The translations under genes were made by a program, and so were the position numbers. Of a stretch of 35,445 nucleotides of DNA, positions 7,202 to 14,319 are shown one piece after another. The first letter of the stretch is position 1. Every line of letters begins with the position of its first letter. The DNA is from Myxococcota bacterium (GTDB lineage Bacteria; Myxococcota_A; UBA9160; UBA6930), in assembly GCA_030065975.1 (NCBI GenBank), contig JASJCN010000038.1, positions 1 to 35,445 of the forward strand, given 5' to 3'. Under the pieces are notes generated by a model. That model was not told where the DNA came from. It did not search any database and was given only the letters and a program-made list of their open reading frames with translations.

Positions 7202-8299
7202 ATGATCTGGCTGATCGGCTTGTGCCTGCTCGTCGCCACGTTGGTGGTCCTCGTGCCCCGCTTCCATCTCGCGGGCCGCGACCACGGCCACTTCGACTCC
7301 CCGCGCCCGGGCCTCATGCGTCCCGCGGCGAGCCGGGAGAGCGACGCCGTCGAGACCCGCGTGAAGGGGCTCGTCGCCAAGAAGGGCAACGCGCGCCGCG
7401 GAAGCCGGGAGGGGGTGGAGAGCTCTCGCCGCATGCTCGACTCCGTGGGCGAGGACGCCGACCTGCGCGGCGTCACCCTCGAGCCCGTGGACGCCGGCGG
7501 CGTGGCGTCGGAGTGGGTCCTGGCCGAGGGCGCCCACCCCGAGCGGCGCCTGCTCTACATCCACGGCGGCGCCTTCGTCGCCGGGAGCCCGCGCAGCCAC
7601 CGCCCGATCACGGCCGAGCTCTCGCGGCGAACCGGCTGCTCGGTGCTCTCGATCGACTACCGCCTGATGCCCGAGCACCCTCGGCTCGCCGGGATCGAGG
7701 ACACCCGCACGGCGTGCGGCTGGCTCGCGCGCAACGGGCCGCAGGGCTCGTCCGAAGCCGGGGAGCTCTTCGTGGCCGGAGACTCGGCCGGCGGCAACCT
7801 GACCCTCTCGCTGGTGGCATGGCTCCGCGACAGCGGCGCCCGCCAGGTGGACGGCGCGATCGCGCTCTCGCCCGCCACCGACTCCTGCTTCGCGAGCCCG
7901 AGCCTGCGCTCGAACATCCCGAGCGACCCGATCCTGGGCCCCGCCTTCGGCTCGCTCGAGAAGGTCCCGGAGACGATGCTGCTCTGGATGGCGTGGGCCA
8001 GCAGCCGGGTCCGGCCCAGCGATCCCCGGGTCTCGCCCCTGCGCGGCGACCTCGCGAACCTGCCGCCCATCCTCGTCCACGCGAGCGAGTCCGAGATGCT
8101 CCTCGACGACTCCGTCCGCTACGTGAACAAGGCCCGCTCCGCGGGCAGCCCCGTCGAGCTGCACGTGTGGCCCGGGATGGTCCACGTCTGGCAGATGTTC
8201 GCGGCCGACCTGCCGGAGGCCGCCGAGTCCTACGAGGCCATCGCCGACTTCGTCGCGGCCCAGGGCTCGGCCGGCAGCGAGCAGCGCCGCGCCAGCTGA
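7202..8299 (+). CDS. Membrane-anchored alpha/beta hydrolase (HSL-type esterase/lipase)
   Basis: 365 residues from the ATG at 7202, which has GGAGAG 3-8 nt upstream. The longer track ORF is a shadow of the ligase. Residues 2-19 are a hydrophobic anchor. The hormone-sensitive-lipase family oxyanion motif HGGAF lies at 121-125 and the nucleophile elbow GDSAGG at 193-198 (Ser195). The region around VHASESEMLLDDS would supply the acidic residue, and the histidine lies in WPGMVHVW. Such enzymes hydrolyse short to medium acyl esters. Its position behind an acyl-CoA ligase fits release and then activation of an acid, although the substrate is unknown. Confidence 0.92.
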   Translation: MIWLIGLCLLVATLVVLVPRFHLAGRDHGHFDSPRPGLMRPAASRESDAVETRVKGLVAKKGNARRGSREGVESSRRMLDSVGEDADLRGVTLEPVDAGGVASEWVLAEGAHPERRLLYIHGGAFVAGSPRSHRPITAELSRRTGCSVLSIDYRLMPEHPRLAGIEDTRTACGWLARNGPQGSSEAGELFVAGDSAGGNLTLSLVAWLRDSGARQVDGAIALSPATDSCFASPSLRSNIPSDPILGPAFGSLEKVPETMLLWMAWASSRVRPSDPRVSPLRGDLANLPPILVHASESEMLLDDSVRYVNKARSAGSPVELHVWPGMVHVWQMFAADLPEAAESYEAIADFVAAQGSAGSEQRRAS

Positions 8300-8309
8300 T
8301 CGCGCTGCC

Positions 8310-9509
8310 GTGTCGCTGCCCACGCTTCCGGCCGAGGCTGCGCGCACGCTGCTGCTGGATGGGGGCGGGCTGCTCGAAGACCCGGGCGGCCGCTGTGGTC
8401 CGGCCCGCGTCCGCAAGCGGATCCAGGGCCTCGGCTTCGTGCAGGTCGACTCCATCAACGTCCTCGAGCGCGCCCACCACCAGACCCTGCAGAGCCGCCT
8501 CGACGGCTACCGACGCGAGCACCTGCAACGGCTGCTCGAGAAGGACCGCGCGCTCTTCGAGCACTGGACCCACGACGCCTCGATCATCCCGCTCGAGTGG
8601 TTCCCGTACTGGCGCCATCGCTTCGCGGCCGTGCAGCGAAGCCCGCGCTTCGAGCGCTGGATGACCCGCAAGCTCGGGCCCGACGCCGATCGGGTGATCC
8701 GCCGGGTCGCACGGCGCATCGACCGTGAAGGCCCGCTCATGACCCGCGACTTCGAGGACCACCGGGAAGGCCCGCGCACGGGCTGGTGGGACTGGAAGCC
8801 CGAGCGGGCGGCGCTCGAGCTGCTCTGGCGCATCGGGCGGATCTCCATCAGCGGCCGGCGGGAGTTCCACAAGGTCTACGACCGGACCGATCGCGTGTTC
8901 CCCGGCGCCCTCTCCGGTCGCCGCCCCTCGGCGGCGGCCCACCGCGACTGGGCCTGCCGCGAAGCGCTCAAGCGGCTCGGCGTCGCGACCCCTCTCGAGA
9001 TCGCGCGCTTCTTCGAGGCGATTCCCGTGGCCGAGGCGCGCGCCTGGTGCCAACGCGCCGCGCGCCGGGGCGCGTGCATCGCCGTGGAGGTCGCCGCGGC
9101 GGACGGTACCGATCCCCGCCCGGCCTATGCGCTCCCCGACTGGGAGCGCCGCGTCCGCCGGGCGCCCTCCCCGCCCGACCGCATGCGCATCCTGAGCCCC
9201 TTCGATCCGGTGCTCCGCGATCGCGAGCGCGCGAAGCGCCGCTTCGGCTTCGAGTTCCGCATCGAGTGCTTCGTCCCGGCGGCGAAGCGGCGCCACGGCT
9301 ACTACGTGACGCCGCTCCTCGACGGCGACCGCCTGGTGGGTCGACTGGATCCCCGCTTCGACCGCAAGCGAGGCGTGCTCTCGGTGCAGCGCGTCTTCTG
9401 GGAGGACGGGATCCGCGAGACCCGCGAGCGCGGTCGGCGGCTCGACGAGGCCCTCGACCGCTTCGCAAGGCAGATCGGCGCGACCTCCTTCGAACGGCCC
9501 AGGAGCTAG
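8310..9509 (+). CDS. YcaQ/AlkX-type DNA glycosylase (winged-helix, crosslink repair family)
   Basis: 399 residues starting at GTG 8310, 10 nt after the hydrolase stop. The sequence matches the HTH_42/YcaQ family. It shows VQVDSINVLERAHHQTLQSR with the catalytic QxD motif at 45-47, then EHWTHDASIIP, the FPYWRHR block and the late LSPFDPVLRDRERAKRRFGF segment. Family members excise N-alkylated bases and unhook interstrand crosslinks. The gene ends in the TAG inside the bidirectional hairpin. Linkage to lipid genes is probably transcriptional convenience, though exposure to reactive electrophiles could be a common theme with the nearby GST (inference). Confidence 0.88.
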   Translation: MSLPTLPAEAARTLLLDGGGLLEDPGGRCGPARVRKRIQGLGFVQVDSINVLERAHHQTLQSRLDGYRREHLQRLLEKDRALFEHWTHDASIIPLEWFPYWRHRFAAVQRSPRFERWMTRKLGPDADRVIRRVARRIDREGPLMTRDFEDHREGPRTGWWDWKPERAALELLWRIGRISISGRREFHKVYDRTDRVFPGALSGRRPSAAAHRDWACREALKRLGVATPLEIARFFEAIPVAEARAWCQRAARRGACIAVEVAAADGTDPRPAYALPDWERRVRRAPSPPDRMRILSPFDPVLRDRERAKRRFGFEFRIECFVPAAKRRHGYYVTPLLDGDRLVGRLDPRFDRKRGVLSVQRVFWEDGIRETRERGRRLDEALDRFARQIGATSFERPRS

Positions 9510-9531
9510 GGAAGCTCTGCAGATTCCCTAG
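9506..9531. terminator. Bidirectional hairpin containing both convergent stop codons
   Basis: CTAGGGAA (9506-9513) and TTCCCTAG (9524-9531) form a perfect 8-bp stem with a 10-nt loop. The plus TAG (9507-9509) and minus TAG (9528-9530) lie in opposite arms. There is no T-tract on either side, so intrinsic termination is possible but not textbook. Confidence 0.6.
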
Positions 9532-10178
9532 TCGGCGGTGCGCCGGGCGCTCACGATCCAGAGCGGGTCGGCGCCGAAGGGCGAGCGGTCCTCGACCTTC
9601 GCCTCCTCGAACCCGCCCGCGACCATGAAGTAGGCGCGCACCACCTCGAGCCGCTCCCGGGGCGGGAGGGCATGCCACGCGCGGATCGTCTTGGTCGGGA
9701 AGCAGCGATGGGAGAGCGCGACCAGGTGGAGCCCGCCGGGCCGGAGCACCCGGGCGACCGAACGGAACACCTCGACCGGGCGCACCAGGTACTGGATCGA
9801 GACGGCGTTCACGACCGCGTCGAAGCTCTTCTCCGGGTAGGGGAGCTCGGGATCGCGGTTCAGGTCGTGCACGCAGTGGTCGCTGAGCCGCGGGTTGCGG
9901 GCGAGCTCCGCCGCATTCATCCCGAGCCCCGAGACGCGGCCCAGCTCGAGCTCCTCGGGCAGGTGGGAGACCCAGGAGGACATGAGGTCGAGAACGTCGC
10001 AGCCGGGCGTCAGCACCTCGGCGTACACGCTGGACAAGGCCGCCACCGTGGCCTCGTCGATGTGCAGGACGAAACGCGGCTCGGCGTAGAAGCGCGCGTC
10101 ATCGCGTTCGTCCTGACGGGCGAAGAAGCCTTCGGGAAAGCGCGGAGCGGGGTCGGACACGGTCGACAGCGTAGGCAT
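9528..10178 (-). CDS. SAM-dependent methyltransferase-like protein (class I)
   Basis: 216 residues from the ATG at 10178; a GTG at 10193 would add five. It is a Rossmann methyltransferase of the Methyltransf_11 type. Motif I is replaced by DVLDLMSSWVSHLP, so the usual GxGxG is missing. Post-motifs HDLNRDPELPYPEKSFDAVVN and LRPGGLHLVALSHRCFP are clear. The family includes forms with this SSW variant, so activity is plausible but unproven. It lies 29 nt behind the UbiB-like kinase and is the third gene of that operon, which raises the idea of a quinone or lipid substrate. It ends in the bidirectional hairpin. Confidence 0.85.
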   Translation of the reverse strand: MPTLSTVSDPAPRFPEGFFARQDERDDARFYAEPRFVLHIDEATVAALSSVYAEVLTPGCDVLDLMSSWVSHLPEELELGRVSGLGMNAAELARNPRLSDHCVHDLNRDPELPYPEKSFDAVVNAVSIQYLVRPVEVFRSVARVLRPGGLHLVALSHRCFPTKTIRAWHALPPRERLEVVRAYFMVAGGFEEAKVEDRSPFGADPLWIVSARRTAD

Positions 10179-10207
10179 GGGGACGTGCCCCACACAACAC
10201 CCGCGCT

Positions 10208-11788
10208 CTAGACGCCCTGACTCCCTTCGACCTGGCTGTCGCGCCAGGCCCGCAGGACCGGCGCGGCGTAGTCGATCCGCGGGCCGTAGTGTTGGAAGAG
10301 CCCGCCGAGGGCGAGCAGCACCCGGCCGAGCATCACGAACTCGCCGGGGATCCGGACCACGGGATCCGCACGCAGCTGCTCCAGGGCCTCGTTGGCCTGT
10401 GCGAGCATCTCCTGGGGATCCAGGGGACCGCGGCCGGCCGAGCGCTCGCGGAACTCCGCGAGCAGGAGCTCGGCGAAGCGCAGCAGGGTCTCGGGATCAC
10501 CGCTGCGGGTGCGGAAGCCGAGCTCGTGGAGCCGGCTCGCGAGCGTGTCGAGATCGCCTCCGACGAACGCGGCGACGAGGTCCAGGTAGCGCCTCCGGGT
10601 GTCGGGCTCGAGCTCCCGGGTGCAGCCGAAGTCGAGCAGCACCAGCTCGTCGCGGTCGGTCACGAGGAAGTTCCCCGGGTGGGGATCGCACTGGAACACG
10701 CCCGCCACGAGGATCTGGCGAACGGTGACCTCGAGGAGCCGGCCGAGGAGCGCATCGAGGCGCCGCGCCGCCGCTTCGTCTCCCTCGGCGCGGGCGGCCG
10801 CCAGCTCGTCGAGGGCCCGGGTGATCTTGCGCCCCTCGACGAACTCGGCGACCAACACGTCGTGGGTGGTCAGCGCGGGATCCACCTCCGGCACGATCAC
10901 GTCGGGCTGGCCCGCGAAGAAGGCGCGCACCCGCGCCATCGTGTGCCCCTCGGCCGGGTAGTCGACCTCGGCGAGCAGCATCTCGCGGACCTCCCGCGTG
11001 ATCGTCTCGTAGTCGGCGGGCGGGAACTGGCTCGAAAGGCTCTGCAAGAAGATCTCGAGCAGGTCGAGGTCGAGGGACAGACGCGCGTGGATGTCCGGTC
11101 GCGTCACCTTCACGGCGACGTCCTCGCCCGCGTGGGTCGTCGCACGGTGCACCTGACCGATGCTCGCGGCGGCCACGGGCTCCGGATCGAACGCCGCGAA
11201 GCAGGCATCGAGGGGGCGGCCCATGCGATCCTCGATGCGCTCGCGTACGAGCTCGAACTCGACCCGGGGCGCGTCGTCCTGGAGAGGCGCGCAGGCCTCG
11301 ATCCAGGCCTCGGGGAGCAGGTCGGGCCGCGTCGAGAGCAGCTGGGCCGCCTTCAGGAGCCCGGCACCTTCGCGGGCGCTGGTCTCGGCGAAGAGCCGCG
11401 CGCTGCGCACGTGAAGGGCCACCCGCTCTCGCTCGCCGGCCTCCTCGCTGAGGAAGGCCCGGTGGGTGCGGTGGAGCCGGTAGCCCGCAGCCAGTCGGGC
11501 CAGGGTGAGGCCCACGCGCGCGGCGCGGGTGGTGCGCTCGGGCCAGGCGCCGAGCTCGCGTCGGAGCACGCCGACGTCGTCCTCGAGCTGCTGCCAGTCC
11601 GCGCTCACGTCGCGCGCGATCTGTCGCGCCTGGTGGTGCGCGCCGTCGAATACCGCCCGCAGGTCCCACGCGGTCTTCTCGACCACCGAGAGCAGGCCGT
11701 CCACGGCGCTCAGCACCGCGGGCCCGCGCCCGCGCTCCGTCGTGCCCTCGTTCGTCACCCGCTCCTCCAACGCACTCTGCACGTTCAC
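10208..11788 (-). CDS. ABC1/UbiB family atypical kinase/ATPase
   Basis: 526 residues from the GTG at 11788, with AGGAGGAG 5 nt upstream and a GTGA overlap with the preceding stop. It is an atypical protein-kinase-like fold associated in other organisms with quinone biosynthesis and lipid homeostasis. The alanine-rich loop PVAAASIGQVHRA is at 204-216, the ATP lysine VAVK at 224-227, ExD in EVDY at 274-277, the catalytic loop CDPHPGN at 367-373 and the DFG aspartate LLDFG at 384-388. The signature KxGQ is KAAQ here (146-149), a Gly to Ala change. Residues 25-130 are a long helical N-terminal extension. No C-terminal membrane hairpin stands out. It is coupled to an RHH regulator and followed by a methyltransferase. 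Confidence 0.9.
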   Translation of the reverse strand: MNVQSALEERVTNEGTTERGRGPAVLSAVDGLLSVVEKTAWDLRAVFDGAHHQARQIARDVSADWQQLEDDVGVLRRELGAWPERTTRAARVGLTLARLAAGYRLHRTHRAFLSEEAGERERVALHVRSARLFAETSAREGAGLLKAAQLLSTRPDLLPEAWIEACAPLQDDAPRVEFELVRERIEDRMGRPLDACFAAFDPEPVAAASIGQVHRATTHAGEDVAVKVTRPDIHARLSLDLDLLEIFLQSLSSQFPPADYETITREVREMLLAEVDYPAEGHTMARVRAFFAGQPDVIVPEVDPALTTHDVLVAEFVEGRKITRALDELAAARAEGDEAAARRLDALLGRLLEVTVRQILVAGVFQCDPHPGNFLVTDRDELVLLDFGCTRELEPDTRRRYLDLVAAFVGGDLDTLASRLHELGFRTRSGDPETLLRFAELLLAEFRERSAGRGPLDPQEMLAQANEALEQLRADPVVRIPGEFVMLGRVLLALGGLFQHYGPRIDYAAPVLRAWRDSQVEGSQGV

Positions 11789-12276
11789 TCGGTCTCCTCC
11801 TGCGGCTCGGGCGCGGTCTCGGGGTCGTCGCGCAGCGCAGCCACCGCGCGGGGACACAGCCAGGTGCGCGGCGCCCCGGCCTCGGCCGAGAGGCCGAGAT
11901 AGGCGCGCGATCCCCGGGGCAGCTCGGCGGCGCAGCGGGCGCAGGGCGCCGACTGGTTCAGCACCACCTCGTTCCACGCAAGGACCCCGGCGAGCACCTC
12001 CTTCGATTCCGGAGTGGCCGGCCCACAGCGCGGAGATTCGAGCCGGCGGCGCGTCTCGCCCGCGGCGTCGGCGACCCGGCCGGCGAGGCGGGCCGAGTCG
12101 GTCACGAGCTGATCCACGTTGGCGACCACGCCGTCGACGAGCTGGAAGGTGTCTTCGAGGATGTCGCGGATCATCTGGGAGACCGTGGTCCGGCGGCGAC
12201 GGGCCTCGTTCTTGAGGCTCGTCTCGAGGGTCTCGGGGACCCGCGCCTGGACCAGCCGGTCCTTCCGTTCCGTCAT
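11785..12276 (-). CDS. Ribbon-helix-helix regulator with C-terminal cysteine knuckle
   Basis: 163 residues from the ATG at 12276; the track start lies in non-coding DNA. The N-terminus is CopG/Arc-like: RLVQARVPETLETSLKNEAR (beta strand and helix 1), then TTVSQMIRDILEDTFQ (turn and helix 2). The middle, residues 48-80, is helical. The C-terminal part has CARC (112-115) and WLCP (Cys141), a three-cysteine zinc-ribbon-like element, and an acidic tail PEPQEETE. A DNA-binding and possibly metal- or redox-sensing role is inferred. It heads the UbiB/methyltransferase operon. Its start codon lies inside a 7-bp inverted repeat in the divergent promoter, which suggests autoregulation, and no SD precedes the ATG. 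Confidence 0.8.
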   Translation of the reverse strand: MTERKDRLVQARVPETLETSLKNEARRRRTTVSQMIRDILEDTFQLVDGVVANVDQLVTDSARLAGRVADAAGETRRRLESPRCGPATPESKEVLAGVLAWNEVVLNQSAPCARCAAELPRGSRAYLGLSAEAGAPRTWLCPRAVAALRDDPETAPEPQEETE

Positions 12277-12300
12277 ACGAGCCGTAATACAGTGTATGAC
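12272..12300. promoter_or_regulatory. Symmetric divergent promoter/operator for RHH operon and unknown gene
   Basis: GTCATAC (12272-12278) and GTATGAC (12294-12300) are a perfect inverted repeat with a 15-bp spacer in the most AT-rich spot of the region. The spacer holds gtaatac, read as TATTAC on minus (12284-12289) and TAATAC on plus (12285-12290). For the minus gene, TTGCAG-17 bp-TATTAC places the start of transcription at or next to the ATG (7 nt from the box). RHH proteins bind such repeats, so autorepression is likely but unproven. Confidence 0.55.
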
Positions 12301-12349
12301 AGCGCGCTGCAACCCCCAAAACGCTCCAGGACGCCGTAGCATCCCGGCG

Positions 12350-13495
12350 ATGCCCGCTCGCCCTTCCCGGCGTCGCAGCGCGATGCGACAGCCCCGCCGC
12401 TCCGACTGCCAGGTCGTTGCGAGCTCCCGCCTCGCGGACGACGCCCCCGAGGCCATCGCCGCGGAGGTCCGGGAGCAGCTCTCGAGCGGGGTCCGGCTGC
12501 TGCCCCAGGGCACGAGCAAGCGGCGCCCGGGAGAGCTCCTGCGACTCTACGGCCCGCGTGCGCGGATCACGCTCTTCGACACCCGCTACTACGTGAGCGG
12601 GCTGCTGCAGAACGAGGACCTGCGCTTCTTCGTGGCCTACGTACGGCTCGCCGACGACCCGAAGCGACTCTACCCGCGGATCTTCTACAAGGACGTCTCG
12701 CTGATCTGGCGCTCGGCCTCCCACGTGGTCCAGACCGCCGACGAGAACTGGGTCGGCAAGGGCGAGCTCAAGCCGAGTCTCGTCGACGGCGAGGAGGTCA
12801 TGTGCTCCGCCGAGGAGACCACGGACCTGCCGCTCGAGATCCAGTCGGCGCTCGAGGAGGCCGCGCGACGGCCCGGCCCCATTCCCTACGACCGCCGGGC
12901 GCTGACCCGGGTGCTGCGCAACGGCCCGAGCGATCGCATCGCGCCCTACCAGGACTTCACCCGCCCGCGCGAGCGCGCGGCGAGCGACCCGCGAAGGCGG
13001 ATCCACGGCGGCCGCCCGATCGCGCGCTTCCGGCGACGCGGCGACCCGAGCTCGCTGCGCTTCGTTGCGGGCTACGAGCCCGACTTCCAAAGCGGCATCG
13101 TCGAGCGCAGCCTCTCCCACAGCAAGCTCTACGGCGGGCGCGTGCGCCGCTTCCGCGTCGTGTCGGAGAACCGGCTCGTGCAGTTCTACTTCATGGCGAG
13201 CCCGGGCCACGCGTGGATCGGCTCCTGCCAGGCGACCACCACCGAGCTCTCGAGCTACGGCCTTCGGACCCTCGACGTGGAGCACGACGAGGATCTGCTG
13301 CTGCCCGCCTTCGAGTACCACTTCCAGGACGACGACGGCGAGTGGGTGACCCAGATCCCGAAGGGCTTCGCCGGCCCCCAGAGCGAGACGGATCCCTCGC
13401 GCGCGGACGCGTCGCCCTGGCTCGATCGCGTCCCCGTCATCCAGCGCTTTCAGCGCGAGGTCCTCGGCCGGCGAGGGTCGCCCCGGCGAGGATGA
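12350..13495 (+). CDS. Conserved-looking protein of unknown function (381 aa)
   Basis: I do not recognise a family. The protein is soluble, with no signal peptide or membrane helix. It is rich in aromatic and charged residues, for example ITLFDTRYYVSGLLQNEDLR, FFVAYVRLADD, YPRIFYKDVSLIWRSASHVV and VQFYFMASPGHAWIGSC. Arg-rich basic segments occur at the N-terminus and near FTRPRERAASDPRRRIHGGR. The start is uncertain: in-frame ATGs at 12296, 12350 and 12383 all lack an SD. Codons before 12350 have many A/T third positions, unlike the body, so 12350 or 12383 is preferred. It diverges from the RHH-UbiB operon at a shared promoter, which suggests common control. Its 3' end overlaps the EamA transporter gene tail-to-tail by 59 bp. 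Confidence 0.75.
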   Translation: MPARPSRRRSAMRQPRRSDCQVVASSRLADDAPEAIAAEVREQLSSGVRLLPQGTSKRRPGELLRLYGPRARITLFDTRYYVSGLLQNEDLRFFVAYVRLADDPKRLYPRIFYKDVSLIWRSASHVVQTADENWVGKGELKPSLVDGEEVMCSAEETTDLPLEIQSALEEAARRPGPIPYDRRALTRVLRNGPSDRIAPYQDFTRPRERAASDPRRRIHGGRPIARFRRRGDPSSLRFVAGYEPDFQSGIVERSLSHSKLYGGRVRRFRVVSENRLVQFYFMASPGHAWIGSCQATTTELSSYGLRTLDVEHDEDLLLPAFEYHFQDDDGEWVTQIPKGFAGPQSETDPSRADASPWLDRVPVIQRFQREVLGRRGSPRRG

Positions 13496-14297
13496 GCCCG
13501 GCGCCGACGGCCACGAGCAGGCCGGGCCACTCCGCGAAGAGCACGATCCCGAAGCCCGCCGCGAAGACGACCTGCAGATAGGAGAGCGCCGTGGCGCGGG
13601 CGGCCGTCTCGTGGCGCATCCCGTGGGTGAGCGCGACCTGCCCCACCTGCGCGAGCGCACCGATGGCGAGCAGCAGCGGCCACTCGAGCCCCTCGGGCCA
13701 GACCGGATTCGCCAGCACCAGGGGCAGGGTCGCGGGCACCGTCACCAGGGGGAAGTAGAGGACGATCACGAGCGGGTCCTCGCGCGCCGCCAGGCGACGC
13801 ACCACGACGTACGCGCACGCGCTGAACAGCGCTCCGGCCACCGCCACGCCCGCTGCGAACAGGTCGAGGGGCGGCCCGCCCGTCGCGAAGCCCGGCCGCG
13901 TCACGAGCACGAGCCCGGCGAGCGAGAGCGCCATCCCGGGCAGCACCCCCCGGCCGGGAGCCTCGCGCAGGGTCACGGCCGCCAGCAGGGCCGTGAAGAG
14001 CGGATGCAGGTACTGGAGCACCGTCGCCTCGGCGAGGGGCAGCCGGGAGACGGCGTAGAAGACGCAGTGGAGCCCGGCGAAGCCGCAGAGCCCCCGAACC
14101 AGGAGCCAGCCGCGCTCGTGCCCGAGCCAGTGGACGCCGGTGCCGCGCAAGAGCGCCAGCGACAGCACGAGGGACACCAGCGCACGCGCGAACACGATCT
14201 CCGCGACCGGGATGCGCTCGGACACGATGCGGACGCACGCCGTCATCGCCGCGAAGGCGAACGCCGAGAGCAGCATGTAGCGAACGCCGGGGCGCAT
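13437..14297 (-). CDS. EamA/DMT-superfamily transporter
   Basis: 286 residues, about ten transmembrane helices in two EamA repeats. The first repeat begins MRPGVRYMLLSAFAFAAMTA and contains FYAVSRLPLAEATVLQYLHPLF. The second has ATALSYLQVVFAAGFGIVLFAEWPG. Family members export amino acids, nucleotides or other small metabolites across the inner membrane. It starts 22 nt behind the carboxymuconolactone-decarboxylase-like gene and is probably the last gene of the leuA-containing run, so amino-acid export is possible, but the family does not define substrate. The gene end overlaps the convergent unknown gene by 59 bp. Confidence 0.9.
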   Translation of the reverse strand: MRPGVRYMLLSAFAFAAMTACVRIVSERIPVAEIVFARALVSLVLSLALLRGTGVHWLGHERGWLLVRGLCGFAGLHCVFYAVSRLPLAEATVLQYLHPLFTALLAAVTLREAPGRGVLPGMALSLAGLVLVTRPGFATGGPPLDLFAAGVAVAGALFSACAYVVVRRLAAREDPLVIVLYFPLVTVPATLPLVLANPVWPEGLEWPLLLAIGALAQVGQVALTHGMRHETAARATALSYLQVVFAAGFGIVLFAEWPGLLVAVGAGLILAGATLAGRGPRAESAG

Positions 14298-14319
14298 GGT
14301 GATGGCGAGTGCGGAGCTT

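Noticed and set aside
10208-13660. 1150-aa minus-strand ORF
   Set aside because: Only its last 526 codons (UbiB-like) are real. The upstream part is antisense to the 381-aa protein and overlaps the RHH gene in another frame.
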